64,000 bases of DNA from Bacteroidota bacterium. Its GTDB lineage: Bacteria; Bacteroidota; Bacteroidia; Cytophagales; Cyclobacteriaceae. The first letter of the stretch is position 1, and each line of letters starts with the position of its first letter. Where the stretch lies: contig JAFDYU010000015.1 in assembly GCA_018267285.1 (NCBI GenBank), forward strand, positions 62,001 to 126,000, given 5' to 3'. This document shows, piece after piece, positions 15,593-24,721 of this stretch. The notes under the pieces were generated by a model that made no database searches, was not told the origin of the DNA, and worked only from the letters and a program-made list of their open reading frames with translations. The translations under genes and the position numbers were made by a program.

Positions 15593-16738
15593 ATGAAACG
15601 CATCTTATCATTCATTCTATTTGCATCGGTAATTTTTTCTTGCTCGGCTCCCGCTGAAAAAGGAAATGAAACCGCATTAACCACGGAAGTTGAGCCTGAT
15701 GAAGTCTCTCTGACTGAAGAACAATTTCAATCCTTGCATATTGAATTGTGCAGCATTGAAAAACGTAGCCTTAGCGGCAATATCAAAGCCACCGGGGTAT
15801 TGGATGTGCCCCCACAAAACCTCGTATCCATTTCTGCCCCGCTTGGTGGCTTTGTAAAATCTACCGATCTGTTGGAGGGTATGCATGTAAAAAAAGGGCA
15901 AACGATAGTGGTGCTTGAACACCCCGATTACATTCAACTTCAGCAGGACTATCTGGATGGTAAAAATCAATTGGAGTTTTTGGAATCGGAATATCAACGT
16001 CAACTCGATTTGTCTAAAGAGAGTGTCAATGCTTTAAAATCCCTGCAGCTCGCCAAAGCCAATTATTTTGCTACAAAAGCAAAACTACAGGGGCTCTCTG
16101 CAAAATTAAAACTGATAAACATTAATCCGTCTGAAATAGAGAACGGTGAAATTAAAAGTACCATCAGTATCCCTTCTCCTATTTCCGGGTTTGTTTCTCA
16201 GGTTAAAGTAAATATTGGCCTGCACGTAAACCCTACTGACGTTATGTTCAGAATTGTAGACACCGAGCATGTTCATGCCGAAGCGCAGGTTTTTGAAAAG
16301 GACATTCCAAAATTGAAAATTGGGCAACTCGTGCATATCCGCTTATCCAATGAAGTAAGCGACCGCCTGGCTAAAGTATTTTTAATTGGGAAAGAAATTA
16401 CACCCGAACGAACCGTGCGCGTTCATTGCCATCTGGAGGGCGAAGATCCAAATTTAACACCGGGCACTTTTTTTAGTGCAGTAATCGAAACGGGTTCTCA
16501 GTTGGTTTCCGTGCTTCCCCTTGAGGCCATTGTTAATTTTAATGGAAAGTATTTTGTTTTTGTGCAGAAAGATTCAGTTAAACGCACCTATCAAATGCTG
16601 GAAGTAAATGTTGGGCCAGTTGATGAAGGGTTTCAAGAGGTCAGTAGTTCGGATAGCTCCTTGACTCCTTTCAAAAATAAAATTGTTAACAAAGGTTCTT
16701 TTGATTTGCTGAATTTGTTGAAGAATGCAGAAGAGTAG
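15593..16738 (+). CDS. czcB: RND periplasmic adaptor lipoprotein, CzcB type
   Basis: 381 residues. Lipoprotein signal with the cysteine at C17 (VIFSCSAP). Membrane fusion protein architecture: barrel-sandwich hybrid half-motifs (ISAPLGGFV near residue 82 and ISIPSPISGFVSQV near 193), a helical hairpin between them (QQDYLDGKNQLEFLESEYQR), then beta-barrel and membrane-proximal domains. It links the CzcA pump to the TolC channel. Acidic residues follow the lipid anchor. No extra His-rich metal-binding N-domain is present. Confidence 0.9.
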   Translation: MKRILSFILFASVIFSCSAPAEKGNETALTTEVEPDEVSLTEEQFQSLHIELCSIEKRSLSGNIKATGVLDVPPQNLVSISAPLGGFVKSTDLLEGMHVKKGQTIVVLEHPDYIQLQQDYLDGKNQLEFLESEYQRQLDLSKESVNALKSLQLAKANYFATKAKLQGLSAKLKLININPSEIENGEIKSTISIPSPISGFVSQVKVNIGLHVNPTDVMFRIVDTEHVHAEAQVFEKDIPKLKIGQLVHIRLSNEVSDRLAKVFLIGKEITPERTVRVHCHLEGEDPNLTPGTFFSAVIETGSQLVSVLPLEAIVNFNGKYFVFVQKDSVKRTYQMLEVNVGPVDEGFQEVSSSDSSLTPFKNKIVNKGSFDLLNLLKNAEE

Positions 16739-16766
16739 GTAGCTTGCGTTCTGTAACTAAATCTGG

Positions 16767-17378
16767 ATGGTAGCCCTGATCTTCGGCAGTTTATTGTTGA
16801 GTCTTCTGCATGCAATTATTCCTAATCATTGGTTGCCCATTCTTGCCATTGGAAAAAAGGAAAAGTGGCAGCTTAATGAAGTCCTTTCGATCACGGCTGT
16901 TGCGGGTTTGAGCCATGTGCTCAGCACCTTGTTAATTGGCTGGAGTTTGGTTTTTTTTGGGAAGGAGTTTCTAAAATTTTTTTCTGCTTTTACTCCGTTT
17001 ATCGCTCCGAGTGTTTTGATAATAATCGGTATAATTTTTATTTACCGACATCACAGGCACAAACATTTTCACATTGCCGACCAGCAGCATCAGAGTTCTA
17101 AAGCTAAAATGATACTTACTTTATCTCTGGCCATGTTTTTTTCGCCTTGCTTAGAAATTGAGGCTTTTTTTTTGGCCGCCAGTTCTCAAAATGTGTGGTG
17201 GACTGTTTTGATGTCTGCAATTTATGCAGTAGTCACACTCAGCGGTATGATGGTATGGGTTGGAGTTGCATACCGTGGGCTAAATAAATTCAATTGGCAT
17301 GCGTTAGAACATAAGGCCGGGATAATAACCGGCACAACACTGATACTAACGGGTGTAGCTACTTATTTCATTCACTAA
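16767..17378 (+). CDS. six-helix membrane protein of metal-efflux operon (NicO/RcnA-like)
   Basis: 203 residues with about six hydrophobic helices. Motifs: LLHAIIPNHWLP in the first helix, GLSHVLSTLLIG, then a cytosolic loop with the His-rich run YRHHRHKHFHI, and FSPCLEIEAFF. The helix count, the His in TM1 and the His-rich loop recall the NicO/RcnA nickel-cobalt exporters, but similarity is distant. Its place 28 bp after czcB supports a metal role. It could add inner-membrane export that feeds the RND pump; this is inference. Confidence 0.6.
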   Translation: MVALIFGSLLLSLLHAIIPNHWLPILAIGKKEKWQLNEVLSITAVAGLSHVLSTLLIGWSLVFFGKEFLKFFSAFTPFIAPSVLIIIGIIFIYRHHRHKHFHIADQQHQSSKAKMILTLSLAMFFSPCLEIEAFFLAASSQNVWWTVLMSAIYAVVTLSGMMVWVGVAYRGLNKFNWHALEHKAGIITGTTLILTGVATYFIH

Positions 17379-17380
17379 AC

Positions 17381-19222
17381 TTATTGATTTGGCACCGGGG
17401 CAAAGTCTCCGCGCAACATACGGTATCTTTTTCTTGCCTCGGCTGCATAAACGCTACCGGGGTATTTATTTAAAAACTCACGGTAGATTTCCATCGCTTT
17501 ATTCTTGTTTTTAAGCTGTTGCTCATAAATATCGCCTTGCAAAAAATAAGCATCATCGGCTAAAATATCGTCCGCAAACTCATCAAGTATTTTTTGAAGT
17601 TTTGCAATGGATTCTAAAAATTTTCCCTGCTTCAGCAATAGGTTCGCTTCAAGCCAATAAACATCATCGAGTATTCTCGGGCTTTCTTTTGGATCAAATG
17701 AATCAAGGTGTTTAACGGCTTCATTTAATTTATTTTGATAAATGAGCAACTCAATGGCAGCAAACTCTTTCAAGGCAGCTCCCGTGGTATCAAAAGTTAT
17801 ATTTTCCTTAATTCGCATGCTCAGATCCATGGCATCGTTTGCTATTTCCCGCGTGGTGGCTTGCTTTAAGATGTCAAGGTGCTCTTCGGCCAGCTTAAAA
17901 TCTCCCGCGTAGTACCAAAGTTTTGCGTTTCGAAGTTTTGCTTCGTAGCCGAGAGGCGCTTCGTGTTGCGATTTTTCTACTTGTGAATAGAGTAATGTAG
18001 ATTCCCACGGTTCGTTTTTCAATAAATAAATATCGCCTAAATTAATTTTGCACTGTGCTTTAAGCATTGGCGGTGTTATCGGGTTGGATATTAACTTTGA
18101 TAAATCGCTAACAGCCGAGTCTAATTGATTTAGGTAATAGGCATTTAACATTGCTGCATTTAAATAAGCCTCATTAGTTATTGGTTGATCAGGATATTTT
18201 TTTTCCAAAGCTTTATACTCTGAAATAAGGTATTTAACTGAATCTGTATTGACCGGAAACGATTTGGTAACTTTTGCTTGTTTTGATTTCACTATACCAA
18301 ATAATGCCGGCAAAAAATCATCCGTATTTTGATACTCCTTGGCAACGAAAGAAAAACATTTAATTGCATTGTTGTAGTCATGATTATTCAAAGCAATGTG
18401 CCCGATCTCTAACGTTTTAGAATGCTCTTTTTTAAATCTCTTATCGAAGGCTCTGGCTTGCACAAAGGCATTGTAGAAATTTTTTTGTTGGAGATTAACC
18501 CAAATTAATAGATCTCCAAGCGATTCAGATTCTTGATTTTGTTGTACCCGCTCATAAAGTACGCGTTCAAGAGTTTCAAGCTCTTCGGGTTTGGACAGCA
18601 ACATTTGCAATAAATTTTTTATATACGTGCCGTTGCCGGGTGTGAGCATGGTGTAGTTCAAATATTCATTTACCATCAATTCGCGTTTGCCCTGGATTCG
18701 ATAGAGATTTGCAAGTTCCAATGTAAAGAGTCCGGGTCCGCCCACAGTACGAGCTTGCAGAAGAGCTTCGGTTGCGTAAGCCTGCAAGCCGAAAGAAGAT
18801 AAATAGTCGGCCACCATTTTCATGCGATAAATGTCTTGCCCGTTAACTTTTAAAAGTGATTTGAAAAATTTATCGGCTTTCTGCTGATCACCTCCTTTGT
18901 AATAAACTATAAACAAATCGATTTGATAAGAAAATTTGTTCTCCTTCTTCAGAAGTTTCTCAATGTAGTTTTCGGCTTGCTTAAACTTTGCAAGAGTTAA
19001 TAGCAAATTGAAATAGTTTGAATGAATGGAGGCAATGTTGGAAGAGTTTTTCGCCAACAAAGTATAGGCATCCAAAGCTTTTTCGTTTTCGCCATTAGAA
19101 AGATATTCGTTTGCAATTTTTATTTCTTGCAGGTCTTGTGCCGCAACTTGGGTTGTCAACAACAGCAAAAGCACTATTGTATTTATAAATCTATATTTAA
19201 TAAATACTATAGAAATCATCAT
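17381..19222 (-). CDS. periplasmic tetratricopeptide-repeat protein
   Basis: 613 residues, signal peptide at the N-terminus (hydrophobic to about residue 28, AQDL after it), the rest helical with TPR-like repeats: ANEYLSNGENEKALDAYTLL, CKINLGDIYLLKNEPWEST, and the C-terminal LQKILDEFADDILADDAYFL and YREFLNKYPGSVYAAEARK. The C-terminal repeats look like those of YbgF/BamD-type assembly factors. It is probably a periplasmic scaffold or an outer-membrane-associated protein. It converges with the efflux operon (2-base gap). ATG 19222 and ATG 19219 are both usable. Confidence 0.8.
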   Translation of the reverse strand: MMISIVFIKYRFINTIVLLLLLTTQVAAQDLQEIKIANEYLSNGENEKALDAYTLLAKNSSNIASIHSNYFNLLLTLAKFKQAENYIEKLLKKENKFSYQIDLFIVYYKGGDQQKADKFFKSLLKVNGQDIYRMKMVADYLSSFGLQAYATEALLQARTVGGPGLFTLELANLYRIQGKRELMVNEYLNYTMLTPGNGTYIKNLLQMLLSKPEELETLERVLYERVQQNQESESLGDLLIWVNLQQKNFYNAFVQARAFDKRFKKEHSKTLEIGHIALNNHDYNNAIKCFSFVAKEYQNTDDFLPALFGIVKSKQAKVTKSFPVNTDSVKYLISEYKALEKKYPDQPITNEAYLNAAMLNAYYLNQLDSAVSDLSKLISNPITPPMLKAQCKINLGDIYLLKNEPWESTLLYSQVEKSQHEAPLGYEAKLRNAKLWYYAGDFKLAEEHLDILKQATTREIANDAMDLSMRIKENITFDTTGAALKEFAAIELLIYQNKLNEAVKHLDSFDPKESPRILDDVYWLEANLLLKQGKFLESIAKLQKILDEFADDILADDAYFLQGDIYEQQLKNKNKAMEIYREFLNKYPGSVYAAEARKRYRMLRGDFAPVPNQ

Positions 19223-19322
19223 CGGTGTTAGTTTGTGTAAATCTGTATAAAGAAACGAAGAGCTATACTCATTGTTGATTAAAGTTACTTGAAAGGTTTA
19301 AAATTTATACCTGTTTGATGTT

Positions 19323-19340
19323 TTCACAACATATTGTGAA
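19323..19340. repeat. palindrome TTCACAA-CATA-TTGTGAA upstream of the TPR gene
   Basis: Perfect 7-bp arms 19323-19329 and 19334-19340 in the 250-bp gap ahead of the TPR gene. It may be an operator. A second pair TATGTTG/CAACATA (19445-19469) lies right after the stop of the Ig-like gene and could be its 3' hairpin. Otherwise the gap 19223-19472 is AT-rich with no gene. Confidence 0.3.
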
Positions 19341-19472
19341 TTGTTTACTACTTTTTCCACTTAGTTTGTCTGTTGACAGCTACCTGATTATTTGTTAATA
19401 CATAACCTCTGATGAGTTATTATTTTCATTTTTAGTTTATTTTCTATGTTGTGAATATTTATCAACATACTA

Positions 19473-21080
19473 TCAAAAACTTATTACCAAAGGTCCTACT
19501 TCCCAGTTTGCTCGTATAGGGAAAGCAGTTTTGTTTTCACTGTTTTTGTACAACAGTACTTTTTCTGGGAGTTGTTTAAGATTAAAACTCCCAACATCCC
19601 ATCTTCGGTTGTTATTTTTGTCAATAATTACCAACAATTTATATTCCGCAGGCTGAAGGTAAGAAAAGGTATATTTCTTCTGATTGGTGAATGCTGCAAC
19701 TTTCTTTCCTTTAGAGTCTATCAGTTGCACCTCAAAATTCTTTTCGTCTGTGTTCACCTCAACGCTTAGTATCCCTGTCTCTTTTATTTTAGGTATGTTA
19801 ATTTTCAAATCCGTTGCTTTGGTTGAGTCTTTGTTCACCGTAACGAAAGCACCCTTACCAAAAAGTACTACCGGATTTAAAGTCTCCTCGTTTACAGCGA
19901 TATTAAGTTTGGTTTGTATTTGTATAGTCCTGTTTAGTGTATCGAAAGCAATATCATTCTCCTTTATTGGCTGAAATTGTGTCGAATCGATCTGGATATA
20001 CATGCTATCGTAATTAGCCGATGCAAATAGCGTATTCGTAGTGGCCGACATTGTTATAGTTTTAGTGGGCACATCAAAAGTATATTGCCATTGAGACATT
20101 TTGAATTTATCGTTTACGATTTTAGAATCTGTAAACTTTATATAAACCGCAGTATCTATTCGATTAGCTACACTATCACTTGCAATTACATTCACCTTAA
20201 GCGAATCAGAGCCCTTTATTTCTTTGTAGACAATTAATTCCGAATGATCAGTGCCATACGTATATATAATTGGAGTTTCCGTTCGAAGGAAAACACTGTC
20301 AACTTGCTTGTTAAATCGTATGGTAGAAATTGTGCTCGTATTGCGCACACTCGTTAATTTTAAAGGTCGGGCATCAACGCGTATCAATTCAATTTTGATA
20401 GAATCATTTTTTCCGGGCAAAAAAACAGTATCAACCTTGTATCCGAAACGCTCCGATTGGCTGTCTATTCTTGAGTTTTTATTTTTGTCATCAAATGCAT
20501 AAACGAAATACTTTCCTGCTTTTAGGTTTTGAATGGTGAATATTCCCTGCTTATTTGTTTTAGTAAAAAATACAGGTCGATGTTTAAAAATATCGAATGT
20601 GTCTGATTGGTAAATCGCAACAGTTATTTTTGTAGGTATCCCTTCTTTAAATAGCTCTGTTACAGAACCCGATAGCTTTAACGAGTCTATCGTTGGCCCT
20701 GTACTGAAAGCGAGATGTAAGTCTTCAGTGGGGTTCCCCTCGTTTATGTCCTGAATGCCTTCGCGAAACGCAACACTATACGTGGTTGTATCCTGCCATT
20801 TAGTTGGTGGCGTAATAATAAGTTTGTTGCGTTTTACTGAAAACTTTAGCCTCCCCGCAAGTGCTGGAGTTATTACTATTTCGTCTTCGGCATTTTTAAG
20901 CTTAATAAATTCGCTAAAGGTGAGTTCTATATCTCTTCCTTTAAAATTTTTCTGACCGTTGAAAGGTGTAGATGCTACAAGTGTTGGGGCTTCTGTGTCT
21001 TTCGGCCCGCCCGAAGGTTGTGATACTCGGGCACACTGCCACAAGATTAGCGCAAGAAAGAAAAATTTTATTTTTTTCAC
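19473..21080 (-). CDS. Ig-like (Big_5) domain lipoprotein
   Basis: 535 residues. Lipoprotein signal, cysteine C16 in LILWQCARVSQ, followed by PSGGPKDTEAPTL, the usual start of Bacteroidota Big_5 lipoproteins. The first domain (about 30-130) is Ig-like: STPFNGQKNF, ELTFSEFI, LIITPPTKWQDTTTYSVAF. A carboxypeptidase-regulatory-like fold follows (GIFTIQNLKAGKYFVYAFDD). The C-terminal half repeats the beta-sandwich style (YLQPAEYKLLVIID). Start is GTG 21080, overlapping the methyltransferase stop by four bases (GTGA). An outer-membrane lipoprotein of unknown role. Confidence 0.85.
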   Translation of the reverse strand: MKKIKFFFLALILWQCARVSQPSGGPKDTEAPTLVASTPFNGQKNFKGRDIELTFSEFIKLKNAEDEIVITPALAGRLKFSVKRNKLIITPPTKWQDTTTYSVAFREGIQDINEGNPTEDLHLAFSTGPTIDSLKLSGSVTELFKEGIPTKITVAIYQSDTFDIFKHRPVFFTKTNKQGIFTIQNLKAGKYFVYAFDDKNKNSRIDSQSERFGYKVDTVFLPGKNDSIKIELIRVDARPLKLTSVRNTSTISTIRFNKQVDSVFLRTETPIIYTYGTDHSELIVYKEIKGSDSLKVNVIASDSVANRIDTAVYIKFTDSKIVNDKFKMSQWQYTFDVPTKTITMSATTNTLFASANYDSMYIQIDSTQFQPIKENDIAFDTLNRTIQIQTKLNIAVNEETLNPVVLFGKGAFVTVNKDSTKATDLKINIPKIKETGILSVEVNTDEKNFEVQLIDSKGKKVAAFTNQKKYTFSYLQPAEYKLLVIIDKNNNRRWDVGSFNLKQLPEKVLLYKNSENKTAFPIRANWEVGPLVISF

Positions 21081-21958
21081 TTCGAAGCGATGTAGATTAA
21101 GCTGGAATAATTCATCGTTTTTTTTGCTCGCAAATTGGATGCCAGCCCAATACGGAGAGCCGAAAGTAGCTTCAATACTGCACTCCTCTTTTTATTTCTA
21201 TACGATTCACTTAACATCGAGACATAGTACGAATCAAATGGTAAAGGCAACATTTTTTTCAACTTAAACCCGTTATTCAAAAGTAGCCGTTCCATGGCTT
21301 GTTTGTTGAAGTGCCACAAATGTCGAGGTACATCATAACCCGCCCAGTGTTCTTGGTAATGTTTTGCATCGAACGATTCCAAGTTTGGAACCGCAAGTAT
21401 GATAACCCCTGATTCCTTTAAACGATCATTAAGTTGTCGCAATATCTCGTTGAGATCGTGAAGGTGTTCTAGTACGTGCCAAAGCGTTACAACATCAACA
21501 CTTCGTTTGACTATTGATAGTTCTTCGTAGATTTCTATTTCTGTTAACTCGCTTGCTTTTTTATTTGCTTGCGGAGATGGTTCTACACCTATAATCTCCC
21601 AACCGCTTTTTTTCATTTTATGTAGAAAATTGCCGGTGCCACAACCAAAATCAAGTAAGGTTTTACCCTGGGAAAAACTTTCCACTATTCTTCTCTTTCG
21701 CTTTAAAGCAAAACTTCTTACCAATAAGTACATTTTATCAAAAAGTGTTTGCCGGCCGCCTGTGTGCGATATGTACGATTCCGATAGATAGTATTTTCCT
21801 ATCGTAGATTTATCGGGTCTTGGATCTGTAAAAGTAAAACCACAGGTAGCACATTTTTTCAGATCAAATTTTTCACCGCTTGTCGTGTAGTCGGTGCAAG
21901 TTATGAAGGGGTGAAATCCCGTTGAAGAACAAACCGGGCAAGAAGGAAGGTTAATCAT
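21077..21958 (-). CDS. SAM-dependent methyltransferase with N-terminal zinc ribbon
   Basis: 293 residues. The N-terminal ribbon has cysteines C7/C10 (SCPVC) and C36/C39 (KCATCGF). A class I methyltransferase core follows: motif I LLDFGCGTGNF, then VVTLWHVLEHLHD and ESGVIILAVPN. This is the Methyltransf_23 type found in sugar and surface-polymer modification, but the substrate cannot be read from sequence. It overlaps mnmG by ATGA and the Ig-like gene by GTGA, so it is translationally coupled on both sides. Confidence 0.85.
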   Translation of the reverse strand: MINLPSCPVCSSTGFHPFITCTDYTTSGEKFDLKKCATCGFTFTDPRPDKSTIGKYYLSESYISHTGGRQTLFDKMYLLVRSFALKRKRRIVESFSQGKTLLDFGCGTGNFLHKMKKSGWEIIGVEPSPQANKKASELTEIEIYEELSIVKRSVDVVTLWHVLEHLHDLNEILRQLNDRLKESGVIILAVPNLESFDAKHYQEHWAGYDVPRHLWHFNKQAMERLLLNNGFKLKKMLPLPFDSYYVSMLSESYRNKKRSAVLKLLSALRIGLASNLRAKKTMNYSSLIYIASK

Positions 21959-23817
21959 TTTCCAAGATATACGCTTAAAACGGAAACATCGGCAGGTGAT
22001 ACACCGCTTATTCTCGACATTTGTCCAATCGTTTCCGGTTTTATTTTTTTCAACTTTTCGCGCGCTTCAGAAGATAACGCTTTCACCCGGTCGTAGTCGA
22101 AATCGGGTTTTATTTTAAACCCATCGAGACTCTCGATTTTCTCTGCCAATTTTTGCTCACGTTCAATATAAGGATCGTATTTCACAAGTATTTCTACTTG
22201 TTCTAAAATCTCTTGATTGTATTTGCTAAAGAGTTCCTCTATTTGAGTATCAAATTTTACTAGTTTCTGAATACTAATGGATGGTCGTTTCAACAGATTG
22301 TATAAACTAGTTTTTTCTGCAATAGGTGAAGTTTCTGCACCAAGTAATGCCGTATTAATTTGATCCGGTGATGCCTTGAAGTTTTTCAGTTCTTGAATTG
22401 CCAAAGTTATTTTCTCTTTTTTTGATAGAACGTTCGTTAAACGTTCTTTACTCGCCAGTCCGATTTTATATCCAAGTTCGGTTAACCTCAGGTCTGCATT
22501 ATCTTGACGCAACAAAATTCTGTACTCTGCCCTGCTGGTAAACATGCGATAAGGTTCCTGCGTGCCTTTGTTAACCAGGTCGTCTATAAGCACGCCAATG
22601 TACGCCTCCGATCTTTTCAAAATAAGCGGATCCTTGTCGTGAACTTTATTGTGCGCATTTATGCCGGCCATTAACCCTTGACAGGCTGCTTCTTCATATC
22701 CGGTTGTACCGTTTATTTGACCTGCAAAATACAGATTATCAATTAGTTGCGTCTCTAAAGTAGTTTTTAATTGTGTGGGCGGGAAGAAGTCGTATTCAAT
22801 GGCATAACCTGGCCTGAACATCTTTACATTTTCAAATCCACTAATCTTTTTAAGCGCGTTGTATTGAACTTCTTCCGGCAATGATGTTGAGAACCCATTC
22901 ACGTAAACCTCAATAGTGTTCCATCCTTCCGGCTCAACAAAAATTTGATGTCGTTCTCGATCGGCAAACCTATTTATTTTATCTTCTATGGAAGGACAAT
23001 ATCTTGGGCCTAAGCCCTTAATTCTGCCCTGAAACATAGGCGAAAGACTAAAACCTTTTTCAAGTTCTTTGTGCACGCTGTCGTTGGTATAAGTTATCCA
23101 ACAACTCATCTGTTTTTCTGGTAACGTAGTATTTGTGAATGAGAATTTTCCGGTAGGGTAATCTCCCGGTTGTTCTTCCATAGCCTCATAGTTTAACGAG
23201 CGCCCATCGACACGTGGTGGTGTTCCGGTTTTCATCCTTCCCGACTCAAAACCTAATTGAATCAGTTGTTCGGTTATTCCCGTTGCTGCCTTTTCTGCAG
23301 TTCGGCCTCCACCAAAATTCTTTTCTCCTATATGGATTTTACCATTCAAGAACGTTCCGTTAGTAAGTACAACGGCCTTGCATTTTATTTCAAGGCCAAG
23401 TGAAGTTTTCACCCCCACAACTCGCTTGTCTTTTACAATTAGAGACGACACCATCTCTTGCCAGAAATCAAGATTTTTTGTTTTCTCTAAGGCAAGCCTC
23501 CATTCTTCGGCAAATCTGGCTCTATCGTTCTGGGTTCGGGGGCTCCACATTGCCGGACCTTTCGATCGGTTCAGCATACGGAACTGAATCATTGATTTGT
23601 CTGAAATGATTCCAGAATATCCGCCCATAGCATCGATCTCTCGAACAATCTGCCCCTTCGCAACGCCACCCATTGCCGGATTGCACGACATTTGGCCGAT
23701 GGTCTGCATGTTCATGGTTATGAGTAAAACCCTTGAGCCCATGTTAGCAGCAGCAGCAGCAGATTCGCACCCGGCATGCCCGGCACCAACAACAATTACA
23801 TCATATTCTGGAAACAT
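21955..23817 (-). CDS. mnmG: MnmG (GidA), tRNA U34 modification FAD enzyme
   Basis: 620 residues, normal length. Together with MnmE it installs carboxymethylaminomethyl on U34 of tRNAs. The FAD-binding GAGHAGCES starts at residue 11; also MSCNPAMGGVAKGQIVREIDAMGG, GTFLNGKIHIGE, and in the C-terminal half YRMFTSRAEYRILLRQDNAD, all diagnostic. The end carries the helical MnmE-binding domain with ISGVSPADVSVL. It is preceded by two parS-like sites (23830-23845 and 23872-23887). In many bacteria gidA lies close to oriC. Confidence 0.97.
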   Translation of the reverse strand: MFPEYDVIVVGAGHAGCESAAAAANMGSRVLLITMNMQTIGQMSCNPAMGGVAKGQIVREIDAMGGYSGIISDKSMIQFRMLNRSKGPAMWSPRTQNDRARFAEEWRLALEKTKNLDFWQEMVSSLIVKDKRVVGVKTSLGLEIKCKAVVLTNGTFLNGKIHIGEKNFGGGRTAEKAATGITEQLIQLGFESGRMKTGTPPRVDGRSLNYEAMEEQPGDYPTGKFSFTNTTLPEKQMSCWITYTNDSVHKELEKGFSLSPMFQGRIKGLGPRYCPSIEDKINRFADRERHQIFVEPEGWNTIEVYVNGFSTSLPEEVQYNALKKISGFENVKMFRPGYAIEYDFFPPTQLKTTLETQLIDNLYFAGQINGTTGYEEAACQGLMAGINAHNKVHDKDPLILKRSEAYIGVLIDDLVNKGTQEPYRMFTSRAEYRILLRQDNADLRLTELGYKIGLASKERLTNVLSKKEKITLAIQELKNFKASPDQINTALLGAETSPIAEKTSLYNLLKRPSISIQKLVKFDTQIEELFSKYNQEILEQVEILVKYDPYIEREQKLAEKIESLDGFKIKPDFDYDRVKALSSEAREKLKKIKPETIGQMSRISGVSPADVSVLSVYLGK

Positions 23818-23829
23818 AAATCTTTACGT

Positions 23830-23845
23830 TGTTTCACGTGGAACA
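23830..23845. other. parS: parS centromere site, exact consensus
   Basis: Plus strand TGTTTCACGTGGAACA; its complement TGTTCCACGTGAAACA agrees with the ParB-binding consensus TGTTnCACGTGAAACA at all 16 positions. It lies 12 bases upstream of the mnmG start codon. ParB would load here for chromosome segregation. Confidence 0.8.
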
Positions 23846-23871
23846 AGTTGATCGCGCGGGTCTATTATTCG

Positions 23872-23887
23872 TGTTTCACGTGAAACT
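23872..23887. other. parS: second parS-type site inside the end of ybeY
   Basis: The core is the perfect 14-bp palindrome GTTTCACGTGAAAC. As TGTTTCACGTGAAACT it matches 15 of 16 consensus positions. It overlaps the last codons and stop of ybeY (23876-23878) and lies 42 bp, centre to centre, from the first site, about four helical turns. Confidence 0.75.
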
Positions 23888-24304
23888 TTTGCGCAAAGAT
23901 AAGTAGGTATCTTCCTTTTTTCGCATTAGGGCAGCATCCTTGGTTTTTTTGTCCTTGTACCCACATAAATGAAGGATTCCATGTATAATAACCCTGTGGA
24001 GCTCGGTCTCCTCCTTAATACCGTATTTTTTTGAGTTTTCCACCACCCTTTCAATGCTGATATAGATTTCAGCCGAAATTTCCCCGGTGTTATCAGAATT
24101 GTCGAAAGTTATGATGTCTGTTAGGGTGTTGTGGTTAAGAAATTCTTTGTTGAGGTTAAGAAGGTATTCGTCAGAGCAGAAAATGTAATTTACTTCTGCC
24201 AATCTCTTGCCTTCTCGTTTGGCAGATGCCGTTATCCACTTCTTCAGTTTTAACGGGTTCTTGACTTTAAAATCGACTTCTTCATAAAAAAATCGAATCG
24301 GCAT
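23876..24304 (-). CDS. ybeY: YbeY endoribonuclease / rRNA maturation factor
   Basis: 142 residues. A UPF0054 metalloprotein needed for 16S rRNA 3' maturation and ribosome quality control. The metal motif is seen as H108-G-x-L-H112-L-x-G-Y, but the third canonical histidine (GYDH) is replaced: residues 117-118 are Lys-Asp. ITFDNS and EISAEIYIS precede it as expected. The variant appears common in this phylum, with Asp118 a possible ligand. The gene starts two bases after the stop of the HATPase gene, and its own stop lies within a parS-type palindrome. Confidence 0.9.
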   Translation of the reverse strand: MPIRFFYEEVDFKVKNPLKLKKWITASAKREGKRLAEVNYIFCSDEYLLNLNKEFLNHNTLTDIITFDNSDNTGEISAEIYISIERVVENSKKYGIKEETELHRVIIHGILHLCGYKDKKTKDAALMRKKEDTYLSLRKSFT

Positions 24305-24306
24305 TC

Positions 24307-24720
24307 CTATAGGTTCATATAGAAGCTCAACTCCACCACTTTGCCATTTTCTTTGAAGTCGACTTCATCAGACAGGTGCTTCATCAAAAAAATACCCCGG
24401 CCCCCCGGTTTTGAAATGTTTTCCGGTGAGGTTGGATCGGGCAGCTGCTGGAAATTGAACCCATTGCCTTCGTCCTGAACCCTGAACTTGATTAAACCAT
24501 CTTGCAAGGAAAGTGATAATGTCACGTTCTTAGAAGAATTGTCTTTGTTGCCGTGCTTGATTGCATTGTTAACCGCCTCGGTAACTGCAATCATTATGTT
24601 TCCATAGATATCATCATTGAGTAGGTATTTCTCTTTTGCGTTGTCTATAAAACTCTCAATGATTCTGATGTTTTCAGATAAGGAGGGTATTTCTATACTG
24701 ATGTTTTTAACTCCGGGCAC
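24307..24720 (-). CDS. RsbW/SpoIIAB-like HATPase (anti-sigma type)
   Basis: 137 residues from GTG 24720. GHKL ATPase: N-box EAVNNAIKHGN near residue 50, G1-like VQDEGNGFNF, G2 GGRGIFLMKHL, and no histidine-phosphotransfer domain. Such stand-alone kinases phosphorylate STAS anti-anti-sigma proteins or act as small regulatory ATPases; no STAS partner is seen in the window. In Bacteroidota it is regularly beside ybeY and DUF4175 genes. It starts one base after the DUF4175 stop codon. Confidence 0.82.
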   Translation of the reverse strand: MPGVKNISIEIPSLSENIRIIESFIDNAKEKYLLNDDIYGNIMIAVTEAVNNAIKHGNKDNSSKNVTLSLSLQDGLIKFRVQDEGNGFNFQQLPDPTSPENISKPGGRGIFLMKHLSDEVDFKENGKVVELSFYMNL

Positions 24721-24721
24721 G

